The notes under the pieces are model-generated. The model was not told where the DNA came from, ran no database searches, and saw only the letters and a program-made list of their open reading frames with translations. From assembly GCF_036173105.1 (NCBI RefSeq), contig NZ_CP108053.1, positions 6,634,001 through 6,698,000 on the forward strand: a stretch of DNA of 64,000 nt, read 5' to 3'. Positions 41,317-50,083 of this stretch are shown here, piece by piece. Source of the DNA: Streptomyces sp. NBC_00287 (GTDB lineage Bacteria > Actinomycetota > Actinomycetes > Streptomycetales > Streptomycetaceae). Made by a program: the position numbers and the translations under genes. How positions within the stretch are numbered: the first letter of the stretch is position 1; every line of letters starts with the position of its first letter.

Positions 41317-44300
41317 GTGCACCTCAAGGCCCTGACCCTCCGTGGGTTCAAGTCGTTCGCATCGGCGACCACACTCCGGTTCGAGCCGGGTATCACGTGT
41401 GTCGTCGGACCGAACGGCTCGGGCAAGTCCAATGTCGTGGACGCGCTCAGCTGGGTCATGGGCGAGCAGGGCGCCAAGTCGCTGCGCGGCGGCAAGATGG
41501 AGGACGTCATCTTCGCCGGCACCACCGGGCGTCCGCCGCTCGGCCGTGCCGAGGTGTCGCTGACCATCGACAACTCCGACGGGGCGCTGCCCATCGAGTA
41601 CGCCGAGGTCACCATCACGCGGATCATGTTCCGCAACGGCGGCAGCGAGTACCAGATCAATGGTGACACCTGCCGACTCCTCGACATCCAGGAACTGCTC
41701 TCCGACTCCGGCATCGGCCGCGAGATGCATGTCATCGTCGGCCAGGGCCAGCTCGACTCTGTCCTGCACGCGGATCCGATGGGCCGCAGGGCCTTCATCG
41801 AAGAGGCCGCGGGTGTGCTGAAGCACCGCAAGCGCAAGGAGAAGGCCCTCAGAAAACTGGACGCGATGCAGGCCAACCTCGCGCGCGTCCAGGACCTGAC
41901 GGACGAACTCAGAAGGCAGCTCAAGCCCCTCGGCCGCCAGGCCGCGGTAGCCCGCAGGGCAGCCGTGATCCAGGCGGATCTGCGCGATGCGCGGCTGAGG
42001 TTGCTGGCGGACGATCTCGTACGGCTCCGCGAGGCCCTCCAGACCGAGGTCGCCGACGAGGCCGCTCTGAAGGAACGCAAGGAAGCCGCCGAACTGGAGC
42101 TGAAAAAGGCACTCCAGCGCGAGGCGCTCCTGGAGGACGAGGTACGGCAGCTCACGCCCCGCCTCCAGCGTGCCCAGCAGACCTGGTACGAGCTCTCCCA
42201 GCTCGCCGAACGCGTTCGCGGCACCGTCTCGCTCGCCGACGCGCGCGTGAAGAGCGCCACCTCCGCACCCCCCGAGGAGCGGCGCGGCCGTGACCCCGAG
42301 GACATGGAACGCGAGGCCGCCCGGATCCGCGAGCAGGAGGCCGAGCTGGAGGCGGCCCTGGAGGCCGCCGAACGCGCCCTGGACGACACCGTCGCCCATC
42401 GCGCCGAGCTGGAACGCGAACTCGCCCTCGAGGAACGGCGCCTGAAGGATGTCGCCCGCGCCATCGCCGACCGCCGCGAGGGCCTGGCCCGGCTGAACGG
42501 CCAGGTGGGCGCCGCCCGTTCACGCGCTGCCTCCGCCCAGGCCGAGATCGACCGCCTGGCCACAGCCCGCGACGAAGCGCAGGAGCGGGCGGTCGCGGCT
42601 GAGGAGGAGTACGAGGCCCTGAAGGCCGAGGTCGACGGCCTCGACGCGGGTGACGCGGAGCTGGCGGAGCAGCACGACGCGGCGAAGGCGGCGCTGGCCG
42701 AGGCGGAGACGGCGCTCACGGCGGCCCGGGAGGCGGCCACGGCGTCCGAGCGCAAGCGGGCCGCCACTCAGGCCCGACACGAGGCGCTGGCGCTGGGGCT
42801 TCGGCGCAAGGACGGCACCGGGGCACTGCTGGGCGCGAAGGACCGACTCACCGGACTGCTGGGTCCGGCGGCGGAGCTGCTGACGGTGGCACCGGGGTAC
42901 GAGGTGCCGCTGGCGGCCGCTTTCGGAGCGGCGGCCGACGCACTGGCGGTCACCTCACCCTCCGCTGCCGCGGACGCGATCCGGCTGTTGCGGAAGCAGG
43001 ACGGGGGACGTGCGTCGCTGCTCCTGGCGGGGGCACCGGAGTCGCCGGGAAGGGGTGCGGCCGGCCACGATGAGTCCGCAGCCGCCACACAACCTCACGC
43101 AGCCGATTTCGTCCGCGGCCCTTCCGACCTCATGCCGGCCGTGCGCCGTCTCCTCCACAGCATCGTCATCGTCGACACCCTCGAAGACGCCGAGGACCTG
43201 ATCTACGCGCACCCCGAGCTCACCGCCGTAACCGCCGAAGGCGACCTCCTCGGCGCCCACTTCGCCCACGGCGGCTCCGCAGGCGCACCCAGCCTCCTCG
43301 AAGTACAGGCGTCCGTCGACGAGGCAGCAGCCGAGCTGGAAGAGCTGGCCGTGCGCTGCGAGGCACTCACCGAGGCGCAGCACGCCGCGGTCGAGCGCAA
43401 AAAGGAGAGTGCCGCCCTCGTAGAGGAGCTCGGCGACCGGCGCCGCGCCGCCGACCGGGAGAAGTCGGCCGTAGCGCAGCAGCTCGGCCGGCTCGCCGGG
43501 CAGGCGCGTGGCGCGGCCGGGGAGGCCGAACGGTCCACGGCCGCCGCGGCTCGGGCCCAGGACGCGCTGGAGAAAGCCCTCACCGAGGTCGAGGAACTCG
43601 CGGAACGCCTCGCCGTCGCCGAGGAGATGCCGGTCGAGGAGGAACCCGACACCTCCGTACGCGACCGGCTCGCCGCCGACGGCGCCAACGCGCGGCAGAC
43701 CGAGATGGAAGCCCGCCTCCAGGTCCGTACGCACGAGGAGCGGGTCAAGGGACTCGCCGGACGTGCCGACTCCCTCGACCGAGCCGCCCGAGCGGAGCGC
43801 GACGCACGCGCGCGTGCCGAGCAGCGGCGGGCGCGGCTGAGGCATGAGGCCGCCGTCGCCGAGGCCGTTGCCTCCGGTGCCCGGCAGTTGCTCGCGCACG
43901 TCGAGGTGTCCCTCGGCCGGGCTCAGCAGGAGCGGGCCGCCGCCGAGGCCGCCAAGGCGATAAGGGAGCAGGAGCTGACCGCCGCCCGGAACACGGGCCG
44001 CGACCTGAAGGCCGAGCTCGACAAGCTCACCGACTCCGTGCACCGCGGCGAGGTGCTCGGCGCCGAGAAGCGGCTGCGGATCGAACAGCTGGAGAGCAAG
44101 GCGCTGGAGGAACTCGGCGTGGAGCCCGCGGGGCTCGTCGAGGAGTACGGCCCCCACCAGCTCGTACCGCCGTCACCGCCCGCCGAGGGCGAGGAGCTGC
44201 CGGAGGATCCGGAGCATCCGCGCAACCGGCCGAAGCCCTTCGTGCGCGGTGAGCAGGAGAAGCGGCTGAAGGCGGCCGAGCGGGCGTATCAGCAGCTCGG

Positions 44301-44889
44301 CAAGGTCAATCCGCTCGCCCTGGAGGAGTTCGCCGCGCTGGAGGAGCGTCACAAGTTCCTCAGTGAGCAGCTGGAGGACCTGAAGAAGACCCGCGCCGAT
44401 CTGCTCCAGGTCATCAAGGAGGTCGACGAGCGGGTCGAGCAGGTCTTCACCGAGGCCTACCGGGACACGGCCCGGGAGTTCGAGGGCGTCTTCAGCCGGC
44501 TGTTCCCCGGGGGCGAGGGCCGGCTGATCCTGACCGATCCCGACAACATGCTCACCACGGGCGTCGATGTCGAGGCCCGGCCCCCGGGCAAGAAGGTCAA
44601 GCGGCTCTCCCTGCTCTCCGGTGGCGAGCGGTCGCTGACGGCCGTAGCGCTGCTGGTGTCGATCTTCAAGGCGCGGCCCAGCCCGTTCTATGTGATGGAC
44701 GAGGTCGAGGCGGCCCTCGACGACACCAACCTGCAGCGGCTGATCCGCATCATGCAGGAGCTGCAGGAAGCGTCGCAGCTGATCGTGATCACTCATCAGA
44801 AGCGGACCATGGAGGTCGCCGACGCGCTGTACGGCGTCTCCATGCAGGGCGACGGTGTGTCGAAGGTCATCAGCCAGCGGCTGCGCTGA
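41317..44889 (+). CDS. smc: Chromosome segregation ATPase SMC
   Basis: 1190 residues. N-terminal Walker A GPNGSGKSN at 31-39, Q-loop region SLRGGKMEDVIFAGT and GQGQLDSVLHADPMGRRAFIEEAAGV. Two long coiled coils (~165-500 and ~680-1010) flank a hinge (~515-670; APGYEVPLAAAFGAAADALAV). C-terminal signature LSGGERSLTAVALL (~1098-1111) and Walker B FYVMDEVEAALDD (~1122). It compacts and segregates chromosomes with ScpA and ScpB (not in window). GTG 41317 (VHLKALTLRGFKSF) chosen as the family start. TAGAGT (41303-41308) close upstream suggests a nearly leaderless message. Confidence 0.97.
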   Translation: MHLKALTLRGFKSFASATTLRFEPGITCVVGPNGSGKSNVVDALSWVMGEQGAKSLRGGKMEDVIFAGTTGRPPLGRAEVSLTIDNSDGALPIEYAEVTITRIMFRNGGSEYQINGDTCRLLDIQELLSDSGIGREMHVIVGQGQLDSVLHADPMGRRAFIEEAAGVLKHRKRKEKALRKLDAMQANLARVQDLTDELRRQLKPLGRQAAVARRAAVIQADLRDARLRLLADDLVRLREALQTEVADEAALKERKEAAELELKKALQREALLEDEVRQLTPRLQRAQQTWYELSQLAERVRGTVSLADARVKSATSAPPEERRGRDPEDMEREAARIREQEAELEAALEAAERALDDTVAHRAELERELALEERRLKDVARAIADRREGLARLNGQVGAARSRAASAQAEIDRLATARDEAQERAVAAEEEYEALKAEVDGLDAGDAELAEQHDAAKAALAEAETALTAAREAATASERKRAATQARHEALALGLRRKDGTGALLGAKDRLTGLLGPAAELLTVAPGYEVPLAAAFGAAADALAVTSPSAAADAIRLLRKQDGGRASLLLAGAPESPGRGAAGHDESAAATQPHAADFVRGPSDLMPAVRRLLHSIVIVDTLEDAEDLIYAHPELTAVTAEGDLLGAHFAHGGSAGAPSLLEVQASVDEAAAELEELAVRCEALTEAQHAAVERKKESAALVEELGDRRRAADREKSAVAQQLGRLAGQARGAAGEAERSTAAAARAQDALEKALTEVEELAERLAVAEEMPVEEEPDTSVRDRLAADGANARQTEMEARLQVRTHEERVKGLAGRADSLDRAARAERDARARAEQRRARLRHEAAVAEAVASGARQLLAHVEVSLGRAQQERAAAEAAKAIREQELTAARNTGRDLKAELDKLTDSVHRGEVLGAEKRLRIEQLESKALEELGVEPAGLVEEYGPHQLVPPSPPAEGEELPEDPEHPRNRPKPFVRGEQEKRLKAAERAYQQLGKVNPLALEEFAALEERHKFLSEQLEDLKKTRADLLQVIKEVDERVEQVFTEAYRDTAREFEGVFSRLFPGGEGRLILTDPDNMLTTGVDVEARPPGKKVKRLSLLSGGERSLTAVALLVSIFKARPSPFYVMDEVEAALDDTNLQRLIRIMQELQEASQLIVITHQKRTMEVADALYGVSMQGDGVSKVISQRLR

Positions 44890-44904
44890 CCTATCCCCGC
44901 TTCA

Positions 44905-45016
44905 TTCAAGACTTGAACACAACTCCTTCATCCTGACCTCCAAAGGTCACATCAATTGCCTCTTGACTTCGAAACCTGAAGGCATAGGGTCTCCAACGTT
45001 GCTTTTACCTTCAGGT
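44905..45016 (+). promoter_or_regulatory. Promoter and operator-like repeats of the sugar permease gene
   Basis: TTGACT (44963-44968), 16-base spacer, TAGGGT (44985-44990). ACCTGAAGG (44974-44982), within the spacer, and CCTTCAGGT (45008-45016), after the start point, are 9-base inverted copies. TTCAAG-A-CTTGAA (44905-44917) is a separate palindrome upstream. The region is markedly A/T-rich for this genome. It looks like a regulated promoter. Confidence 0.6.
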
Positions 45017-45075
45017 ATCTCGACTTGGAGGGGCTGACCCACCCGGCAGCGTTGCCGGTGCCCGAGGAGTTACAC

Positions 45076-46488
45076 GTGACCAGCACAGCGCAGGCACCCC
45101 AGTCAGGAGCGAAGACGCACCCCGAACATCTCGGGCACGTCGTCTTCATCACGGCCGCGGCCGCCATGGGCGGTTTCCTGTTCGGCTATGACAGCTCTGT
45201 CATCAACGGCGCCAACGGCGGCATCCAGGACAGGTTCGACCTGAGCTCGGGTGCCACCGGAACGGTCGCCGCCTGCGCTCTGCTCGGCAGCGCGGTCGGC
45301 GCGGCCATCGCCGGCCGGATCGCGGACCGTATCGGCCGTATCCGGGTCATGCAGATCGCGGCGGTGCTGTTCGCCGTGTCGGCCGTCGGCTCCGGCCTGC
45401 CCTTCGCCGTCTGGGACCTCGCCTTCTGGCGTGTCCTCGGCGGTATCGCGATCGGTATGGCCTCGGTGATCGGCCCCGCCTACATCGCCGAGGTCGCCCC
45501 GCCGGCCTACCGAGGCAGGCTCGCCTCCTTCCAGCAGGCCGCCATCGTCATCGGCATCGCCGTCTCCCAGCTCGTCAACTGGGCCATCCTCAACATGGCC
45601 GACGGCGAGGAGCGCGGAAAGATCGCGGGCCTGGAATCCTGGCAGTGGATGCTCGGCGTGATGATCGTGCCCGCCCTCGTCTACGGGCTGCTGTCCTTCG
45701 CCATCCCCGAGTCCCCGCGCTTCCTGATCAGCGTCGGCCGCATCGACGAGGCCAAGAAGGTGCTCGCCGACGTCGAGGGTGACATCGACCTCGACGCCCG
45801 CGTCACCGAGATCGACGACGCCATGCGCAGCGACCACAAGTCGACGTTCCGGGACCTGCTGGGCGGCAAGTTCGGTCTGCTGCCGATCGTCTGGATCGGT
45901 ATCGGCCTCTCCGTCTTCCAGCAGCTGGTCGGCATCAACGTCATCTTCTACTACTCGAACCTGCTGTGGCAGTCCGTCGGCGTCGACCCGTCGAGCTCGT
46001 TCTTCTACTCGTTCGAGACGTCGATCATCAACATCATCGGCACCGTGATCGCGATGATCTTCGTCGACCGGATCGGCCGCAAGCCCCTCGCCCTGATCGG
46101 CTCGGTCGGTATGGGCATCTCGCTGGCGCTGGCCGCCTGGGCCTTCTCCTACCAGAACGGCAACGACCCGCTGCCGACCGCCCAGGGTGCCGTGGCGCTG
46201 ATCGCCGCCAACGCGTTCGTCCTCTTCTTCGCCCTGTCCTGGGGTGTCGTGGTCTGGGTCATGCTCGGTGAGGTCTTCCCGAACAAGATCCGTGCCGCCG
46301 CGCTCGGTGTGGCCGCCTCGGCCCAGTGGATCGCCAACTGGGTCATCACGATCACCTTCCCGGACCTGGCGGAGTGGAACCTGTCGCTCACCTACGTCAT
46401 GTACGCGGTGTTCGCCTTCCTCTCCATCCCCTTCATCCTCAAGTTCGTGCCCGAGACCAAGGGCAAGAAGCTGGAGGAGATGGGCTGA
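45076..46488 (+). CDS. glcP: Sugar MFS transporter, glucose permease GlcP
   Basis: 470 residues with twelve expected membrane segments: ITAAAAMGGFLFGYDSSVINGANGG at the first helix, RIADRIGRIRVMQIAAVLF (loop 2-3 motif), RVLGGIAIGMASVIGPAYIAEVAPPAYRGRLAS, PESPRFLI, QQLVGINVIFYYSNLLW (substrate-site helix 7), DRIGRKPLALIG and the terminal VPETKGKKLEEM. It is a sugar:H+ symporter. In S. coelicolor the gene after smc is, from memory, the glucose permease glcP1, hence the name. GTG 45076 with GAGGAG six bases upstream. Confidence 0.88.
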   Translation: MTSTAQAPQSGAKTHPEHLGHVVFITAAAAMGGFLFGYDSSVINGANGGIQDRFDLSSGATGTVAACALLGSAVGAAIAGRIADRIGRIRVMQIAAVLFAVSAVGSGLPFAVWDLAFWRVLGGIAIGMASVIGPAYIAEVAPPAYRGRLASFQQAAIVIGIAVSQLVNWAILNMADGEERGKIAGLESWQWMLGVMIVPALVYGLLSFAIPESPRFLISVGRIDEAKKVLADVEGDIDLDARVTEIDDAMRSDHKSTFRDLLGGKFGLLPIVWIGIGLSVFQQLVGINVIFYYSNLLWQSVGVDPSSSFFYSFETSIINIIGTVIAMIFVDRIGRKPLALIGSVGMGISLALAAWAFSYQNGNDPLPTAQGAVALIAANAFVLFFALSWGVVVWVMLGEVFPNKIRAAALGVAASAQWIANWVITITFPDLAEWNLSLTYVMYAVFAFLSIPFILKFVPETKGKKLEEMG

Positions 46489-46564
46489 CCCTCCCCAGGG
46501 AAGCCCCCCGAATCTCGGGGAGAAGGGCCAAGTCCCCGCTGCCCCTCTCCTCGTACTCGTGAAG

Positions 46565-46609
46565 AGACGTACTGCCCCGGCTCAGCCTGTGAGCCGGGGC
46601 AGTACGTCT
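46565..46609 (+). terminator. 20-bp stem terminator of glcP, partly inside the LLM gene
   Basis: A perfect 20-bp inverted repeat (46565-46584 with 46590-46609) around a 5-base loop, about 76 bases after glcP. Its second half encodes the last residues (EDVLPRLTG) of the convergent LLM gene. Confidence 0.85.
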
Positions 46610-47553
46610 TCGCACAGCAGCCGCAGACTGCGCCAGCCCTCCGCCACGGGCATCCCGCCGCACAGGGGATGCAGGACGAGGTTGTCCAGGCCCTGCGCCA
46701 CGCACTCCTCCGGCGTCACGATCCGGTAGACGCCCTCGGCGCGCAGCTCGGTCACGTCCGTGGCCGCCGATCGCACGGCGGACCGGATGTCCCCGGACTG
46801 CCAGGAGGCATACGTCCGTGCCTCGTGCAGGAAGTGCTCGCCGTACTCGGCCCAGGCCCGGTCCGGATCCTCGGCGAGATGCAGCAGCGGGGTCTCGGCG
46901 GCCGGCATCATCGTCCAGCCCTCGGTGCCGTACTCCATGAGCCGTTCCTTGTAGTACGCCTCCAGCTCCGGCAGATGCGCGCTGGGGAAGAACGGCAGGC
47001 CGAGGCGGGCGGCCCGGCGTGCGGCGGCCTTCGAGGAGCCGCCGACGAGCAGCAGGGGGTGCGGCTCGGTGAAGGGGCGCGGGGTGATGCGTACCGTACG
47101 GCCGCGGTACTCGAAATCCTCGCCGGTCCAGGCCCTCAGCAGCGTCTCCAGAACCTCGTCCTGGAGCCTGCCGCGCCGCTTCCAGTCCACGTCGAACAGC
47201 GCGTACTCCTCGGGCCGGTACCCGATCCCGGCGACCGTGACCAGGCGTCCGCCGCTGATCAGATCCAGTACGGCGATGTCCTCGGCCAGCCGCAGTGGGT
47301 CGTGCAGCGGGCCGATGATCGCCGAGACGGTGACCGCAATGCGCTTCGTCGCGCCGAAGACCGCGCCCGCGAAGGTGAACGGGGACGGCAGCCAGTTGTT
47401 GGCGGCGCCGTGGTGCTCCTCGGTCTGCACGGTGGTGACGCCGTGCTCGTCGGCGTACGCGGCCATCTCCAGGGCCGTGCGGTAGCGGGCGGCGAGCGAA
47501 GCGGGGGTCGCGTCGGGCTCGACGAGGTTGAAGCGTACGACCGTGACGGGCAT
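46582..47553 (-). CDS. LLM-class (luciferase-like) flavin oxidoreductase
   Basis: 323 residues. MPVTVVRFNLVEPDATPASLAARYRTALEMAAYADEHGVTTVQTEEHHGAANNWLPSPFTFAG shows the bacterial luciferase-like barrel with its EEHH. AVTVSAIIGPLHDPLRLAEDIAVLDLISGGRLVTVAGIGYRPEEY and LLLVGGSSKAAARRAARLG follow. LLM proteins use FMNH2 or reduced F420; a cofC gene for F420 synthesis is elsewhere in this window, but the cofactor cannot be decided here. ATG 47553. Divergent from ftsY. Confidence 0.88.
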   Translation of the reverse strand: MPVTVVRFNLVEPDATPASLAARYRTALEMAAYADEHGVTTVQTEEHHGAANNWLPSPFTFAGAVFGATKRIAVTVSAIIGPLHDPLRLAEDIAVLDLISGGRLVTVAGIGYRPEEYALFDVDWKRRGRLQDEVLETLLRAWTGEDFEYRGRTVRITPRPFTEPHPLLLVGGSSKAAARRAARLGLPFFPSAHLPELEAYYKERLMEYGTEGWTMMPAAETPLLHLAEDPDRAWAEYGEHFLHEARTYASWQSGDIRSAVRSAATDVTELRAEGVYRIVTPEECVAQGLDNLVLHPLCGGMPVAEGWRSLRLLCEDVLPRLTG

Positions 47554-47658
47554 GGGGGTCCCCCTTCACCGGGCGGGTGTGGGGGAGGACGTTAGCTGAC
47601 GGAGTGTCAGACATCCAGAGGGGTGTCACCGCACTCCATGGCTGATACTGGACGCGTT

Positions 47659-48867
47659 ATGGACATCGTCATCCTTGCTGTAGTCATCGCCGTGGTCGTG
47701 CTCGGTGCGCTCGGCGGGCTCGTCGTCGGCAGCCGGCGCAAGAAGCAGCTGCCCCCGCCGCCCCCCGCAGCGCCCGACATCACCGCCCCTCCGGCCGAGC
47801 CGCACGTCGGCGACGAGGCCGAGACGCCGCGCGACGAACCGCGCCGGACCATAGAGGAGGTGGATCTTCCCGGCGGGCCGGCCACAGCCGTCGAGGAACC
47901 GCCCGTCGTCGAAGAGCTCCCGCCGGCCGAGATCGAGGTCCCGGAGCCCACCGCGGGCCGTCTCGTGCGGCTGCGCGCCCGTCTGTCCCGCTCCCAGAAC
48001 GCCCTCGGCAAGGGCCTGCTCACGCTGCTCTCGCGCGAGCATCTGGACGACGACACCTGGGAGGAGATCGAGGAAACGCTGCTCACCGCCGACGTCGGCG
48101 TGTTGCCCACCCAGGAGCTGGTCGAGGGTCTGCGTGAGCGCGTGAAGGTGCTCGGCACCCGGACGCCGACGGAGCTGCGCGGCCTGCTGCGCGAGGAGCT
48201 GCTCAAGCTGGTCGGCACCGACATGGACCGCATCGTGAAGACCGAGCCGGAGGACCGTAAGCCCGGCATCGTGATGGTCGTCGGGGTCAACGGCACCGGC
48301 AAGACCACGACCACCGGCAAGCTCGCCCGGGTCCTGGTCGCCGACGGCAATACCGTCGTGCTCGGCGCCGCCGACACCTTCCGTGCCGCCGCCGCCGATC
48401 AGCTCCAGACCTGGGGCGAGCGGGTCGGCGCCCACACCGTGCGCGGTCCGGAGGGCGGCGACCCCGCCTCCGTCGCCTTCGACGCGGTGAAGGAGGGCAA
48501 GGAGATGGGCTCCGACGTCGTCCTCATCGACACCGCGGGCCGACTGCACACCAAGACCGGCCTCATGGACGAGCTCGGCAAGGTCAAGCGGGTCGTGGAG
48601 AAGCACGCGCCGCTCGACGAGGTGCTGCTCGTGCTGGACGCGACCACCGGTCAGAACGGGCTGGTGCAGGCCCGGGTCTTCGCCGAGGTCGTCGACATCA
48701 CCGGCATCGTCCTGACCAAGCTGGACGGTACGGCGAAGGGCGGCATCGTGGTCGCCGTGCAGCGCGAGCTGGGCGTGCCGGTCAAGCTGATCGGGCTGGG
48801 CGAGGGCGCGGACGATCTGGCGCCGTTCGAGCCGGAGGCGTTCGTTGACGCCCTTATCGGAGAGTGA
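47659..48867 (+). CDS. ftsY: Signal recognition particle receptor FtsY
   Basis: 402 residues. An N-terminal membrane helix (MDIVILAVVIAVVVLGALGGLVVG) is followed by a short Pro/Glu-rich stretch. The NG GTPase domain has MVVGVNGTGKTTTTGKLARVL (G1, ~210-230), DTFRAAAADQLQTW, VLIDTAGRLHTKTGLMDEL (G3), and LTKLDGTAKGGIV (G4). It receives SRP-ribosome complexes at the membrane and pairs with Ffh encoded at 56123. ATG 47659; GATACT upstream leaves a very short leader. Confidence 0.96.
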   Translation: MDIVILAVVIAVVVLGALGGLVVGSRRKKQLPPPPPAAPDITAPPAEPHVGDEAETPRDEPRRTIEEVDLPGGPATAVEEPPVVEELPPAEIEVPEPTAGRLVRLRARLSRSQNALGKGLLTLLSREHLDDDTWEEIEETLLTADVGVLPTQELVEGLRERVKVLGTRTPTELRGLLREELLKLVGTDMDRIVKTEPEDRKPGIVMVVGVNGTGKTTTTGKLARVLVADGNTVVLGAADTFRAAAADQLQTWGERVGAHTVRGPEGGDPASVAFDAVKEGKEMGSDVVLIDTAGRLHTKTGLMDELGKVKRVVEKHAPLDEVLLVLDATTGQNGLVQARVFAEVVDITGIVLTKLDGTAKGGIVVAVQRELGVPVKLIGLGEGADDLAPFEPEAFVDALIGE

Positions 48868-48894
48868 CCCGACCTACCAAAGTTGGTATGTGAA

Positions 48895-48937
48895 GAAGCG
48901 CCCGCCTCCCAAGGTGCAGTTGGGGGTCGGGCGCTTC
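48895..48937. terminator. Terminator between ftsY and the convergent primase-like gene
   Basis: GAAGCGCCCG pairs with CGGGCGCTTC (10 bp), and inner CCTCCC can pair with GGGGGT. Confidence 0.75.
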
Positions 48938-48945
48938 GCTCTGAC

Positions 48946-48987
48946 GCCTACGCGCGGGACCGGTCGGCCTACGCGCGGGACCGGTGC
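48946..48987. repeat. 21-bp tandem repeat at the end of the primase-like gene
   Basis: Two copies of GCCTACGCGCGGGACCGGT plus two variable bases (48946-48966 and 48967-48987). The stop codon of the minus-strand gene (48969-48971) lies at the start of the second copy. Confidence 0.75.
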
Positions 48988-49625
48988 GCCACGTACGCCA
49001 GCGTCCCCAGCAGCAGCCGTGCCGCCGGAGGCTTCGTCGCCGAGTCCAGTGCGGGGGAGCGCAGCCAGCGCACCGGGCCGAGGCCGCCGCGGTCGGACGG
49101 TGGGGCCGTGATGTACGTGCCGGGGCCCAGGCCTCGTAGGTCCAGGGACGTCGGGTCGTCCCAGCCCATGCGGTAGAGCAGTTCGGGGAGTTCGGCCGCC
49201 GCTCCGGGGGCGACGAAGAAGTGGGCGCGGCCGTCCGGGGTGGCGGTGACCGGGCCGAGGGGCAGGCCCATGCGCTCCAGCCGGGCCAGTGCGCGGCGCC
49301 CGGCGGGTTCGGCCACCTCGATCACGTCGAACGCCCGGCCGACCGCCAGCATCACCGCGGCGCCCGGGTACTCCCCCCAGGTGCGGGACACCTCGTCGAG
49401 GGTGGCGCCGGCCGGGACCCGGGGCGCGAAGTGCAGGGGATGGGCGCCGGGGTCGGGGCAGTCCGCGCGGCCACAGGAACAGTCGCCCGCCGCCGCTCGT
49501 GCTCCCGGCACCACGTCCCAGCCCCACAGACCGGTGAACTCGGCGACGCTGGTGCACTCCGACGACCGGCCGCGTCGACGCGTGCCGGAGCGGATCTCGC
49601 GGATGCCGGCGATCGTGAAGCCCAT
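48969..49625 (-). CDS. Bifunctional DNA primase/polymerase N-terminal-type domain protein
   Basis: 218 residues: GFTIAGIREIRSGTRRRG, VAEFTGLWGWDVVPGARAAAGDCSCGRADCPDPGAHPLHFAPRVP, TWGEYPGAAVMLAVGRAFDVIEV and HFFVAPGAAAELP. The Cys-rich CSCGRADCPDPGAHP segment and GAAVMLAVGRAFDVIEV are typical of the prim-pol-like (AEP) N-terminal domain seen in many Streptomyces chromosomal proteins. Whether catalytic is uncertain because the usual DxE is reduced here to DVIEV. ATG 49625 with TTGGAGGGGGC upstream. Function unknown. Confidence 0.78.
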   Translation of the reverse strand: MGFTIAGIREIRSGTRRRGRSSECTSVAEFTGLWGWDVVPGARAAAGDCSCGRADCPDPGAHPLHFAPRVPAGATLDEVSRTWGEYPGAAVMLAVGRAFDVIEVAEPAGRRALARLERMGLPLGPVTATPDGRAHFFVAPGAAAELPELLYRMGWDDPTSLDLRGLGPGTYITAPPSDRGGLGPVRWLRSPALDSATKPPAARLLLGTLAYVAHRSRA

Positions 49626-50083
49626 GCCCCCTCCAACTGGTCCGGCGCGCCGGTGGTTACGACGCGAATGCATAGCGTGACCCTCTGTGTCCACCTTGTG
49701 CCTTCTCGCGCCCGGCTCCACACACTTCGAGCGGCGCTCGGAAGCAACTTGGGTAGTGCACCCGGCGGCGCGCGCCCCCGAGTGCACCGCTCCGCCCACT
49801 TCTGGTCGGTCTATGTCAAGTGAATCGCGTGGAGCCGAGCGGGAGTTCATTCGAAGGGGTGGCGAATGGTGGCGTTTCCGGGATCGCCATGGCTGGACGG
49901 GTGATCGTAGGATTACTTTGAGTGCACGAGCCCTGGAGGCACTTGCACTTGTGGGTATGCCGGAGGCAACTCGGCTTTCCGTTCGAAGGGTGAGAACTTC
50001 CGGACGGGCAGCCGTATTTACCGGCATTCTGATAGGGCTTGGCGCACTCGGTGACAAGTGGTCCAAGGGATGGGGGCGTTCCA
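49626..50083. other. 458-base gap upstream of nsdA
   Basis: No supported gene. The last 270 bases are less GC-rich than average and open in one frame, but third positions are not GC-rich, which argues against coding. It must hold the promoters of nsdA and of the divergent primase-like gene. A long untranslated leader for nsdA is possible. Confidence 0.5.
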
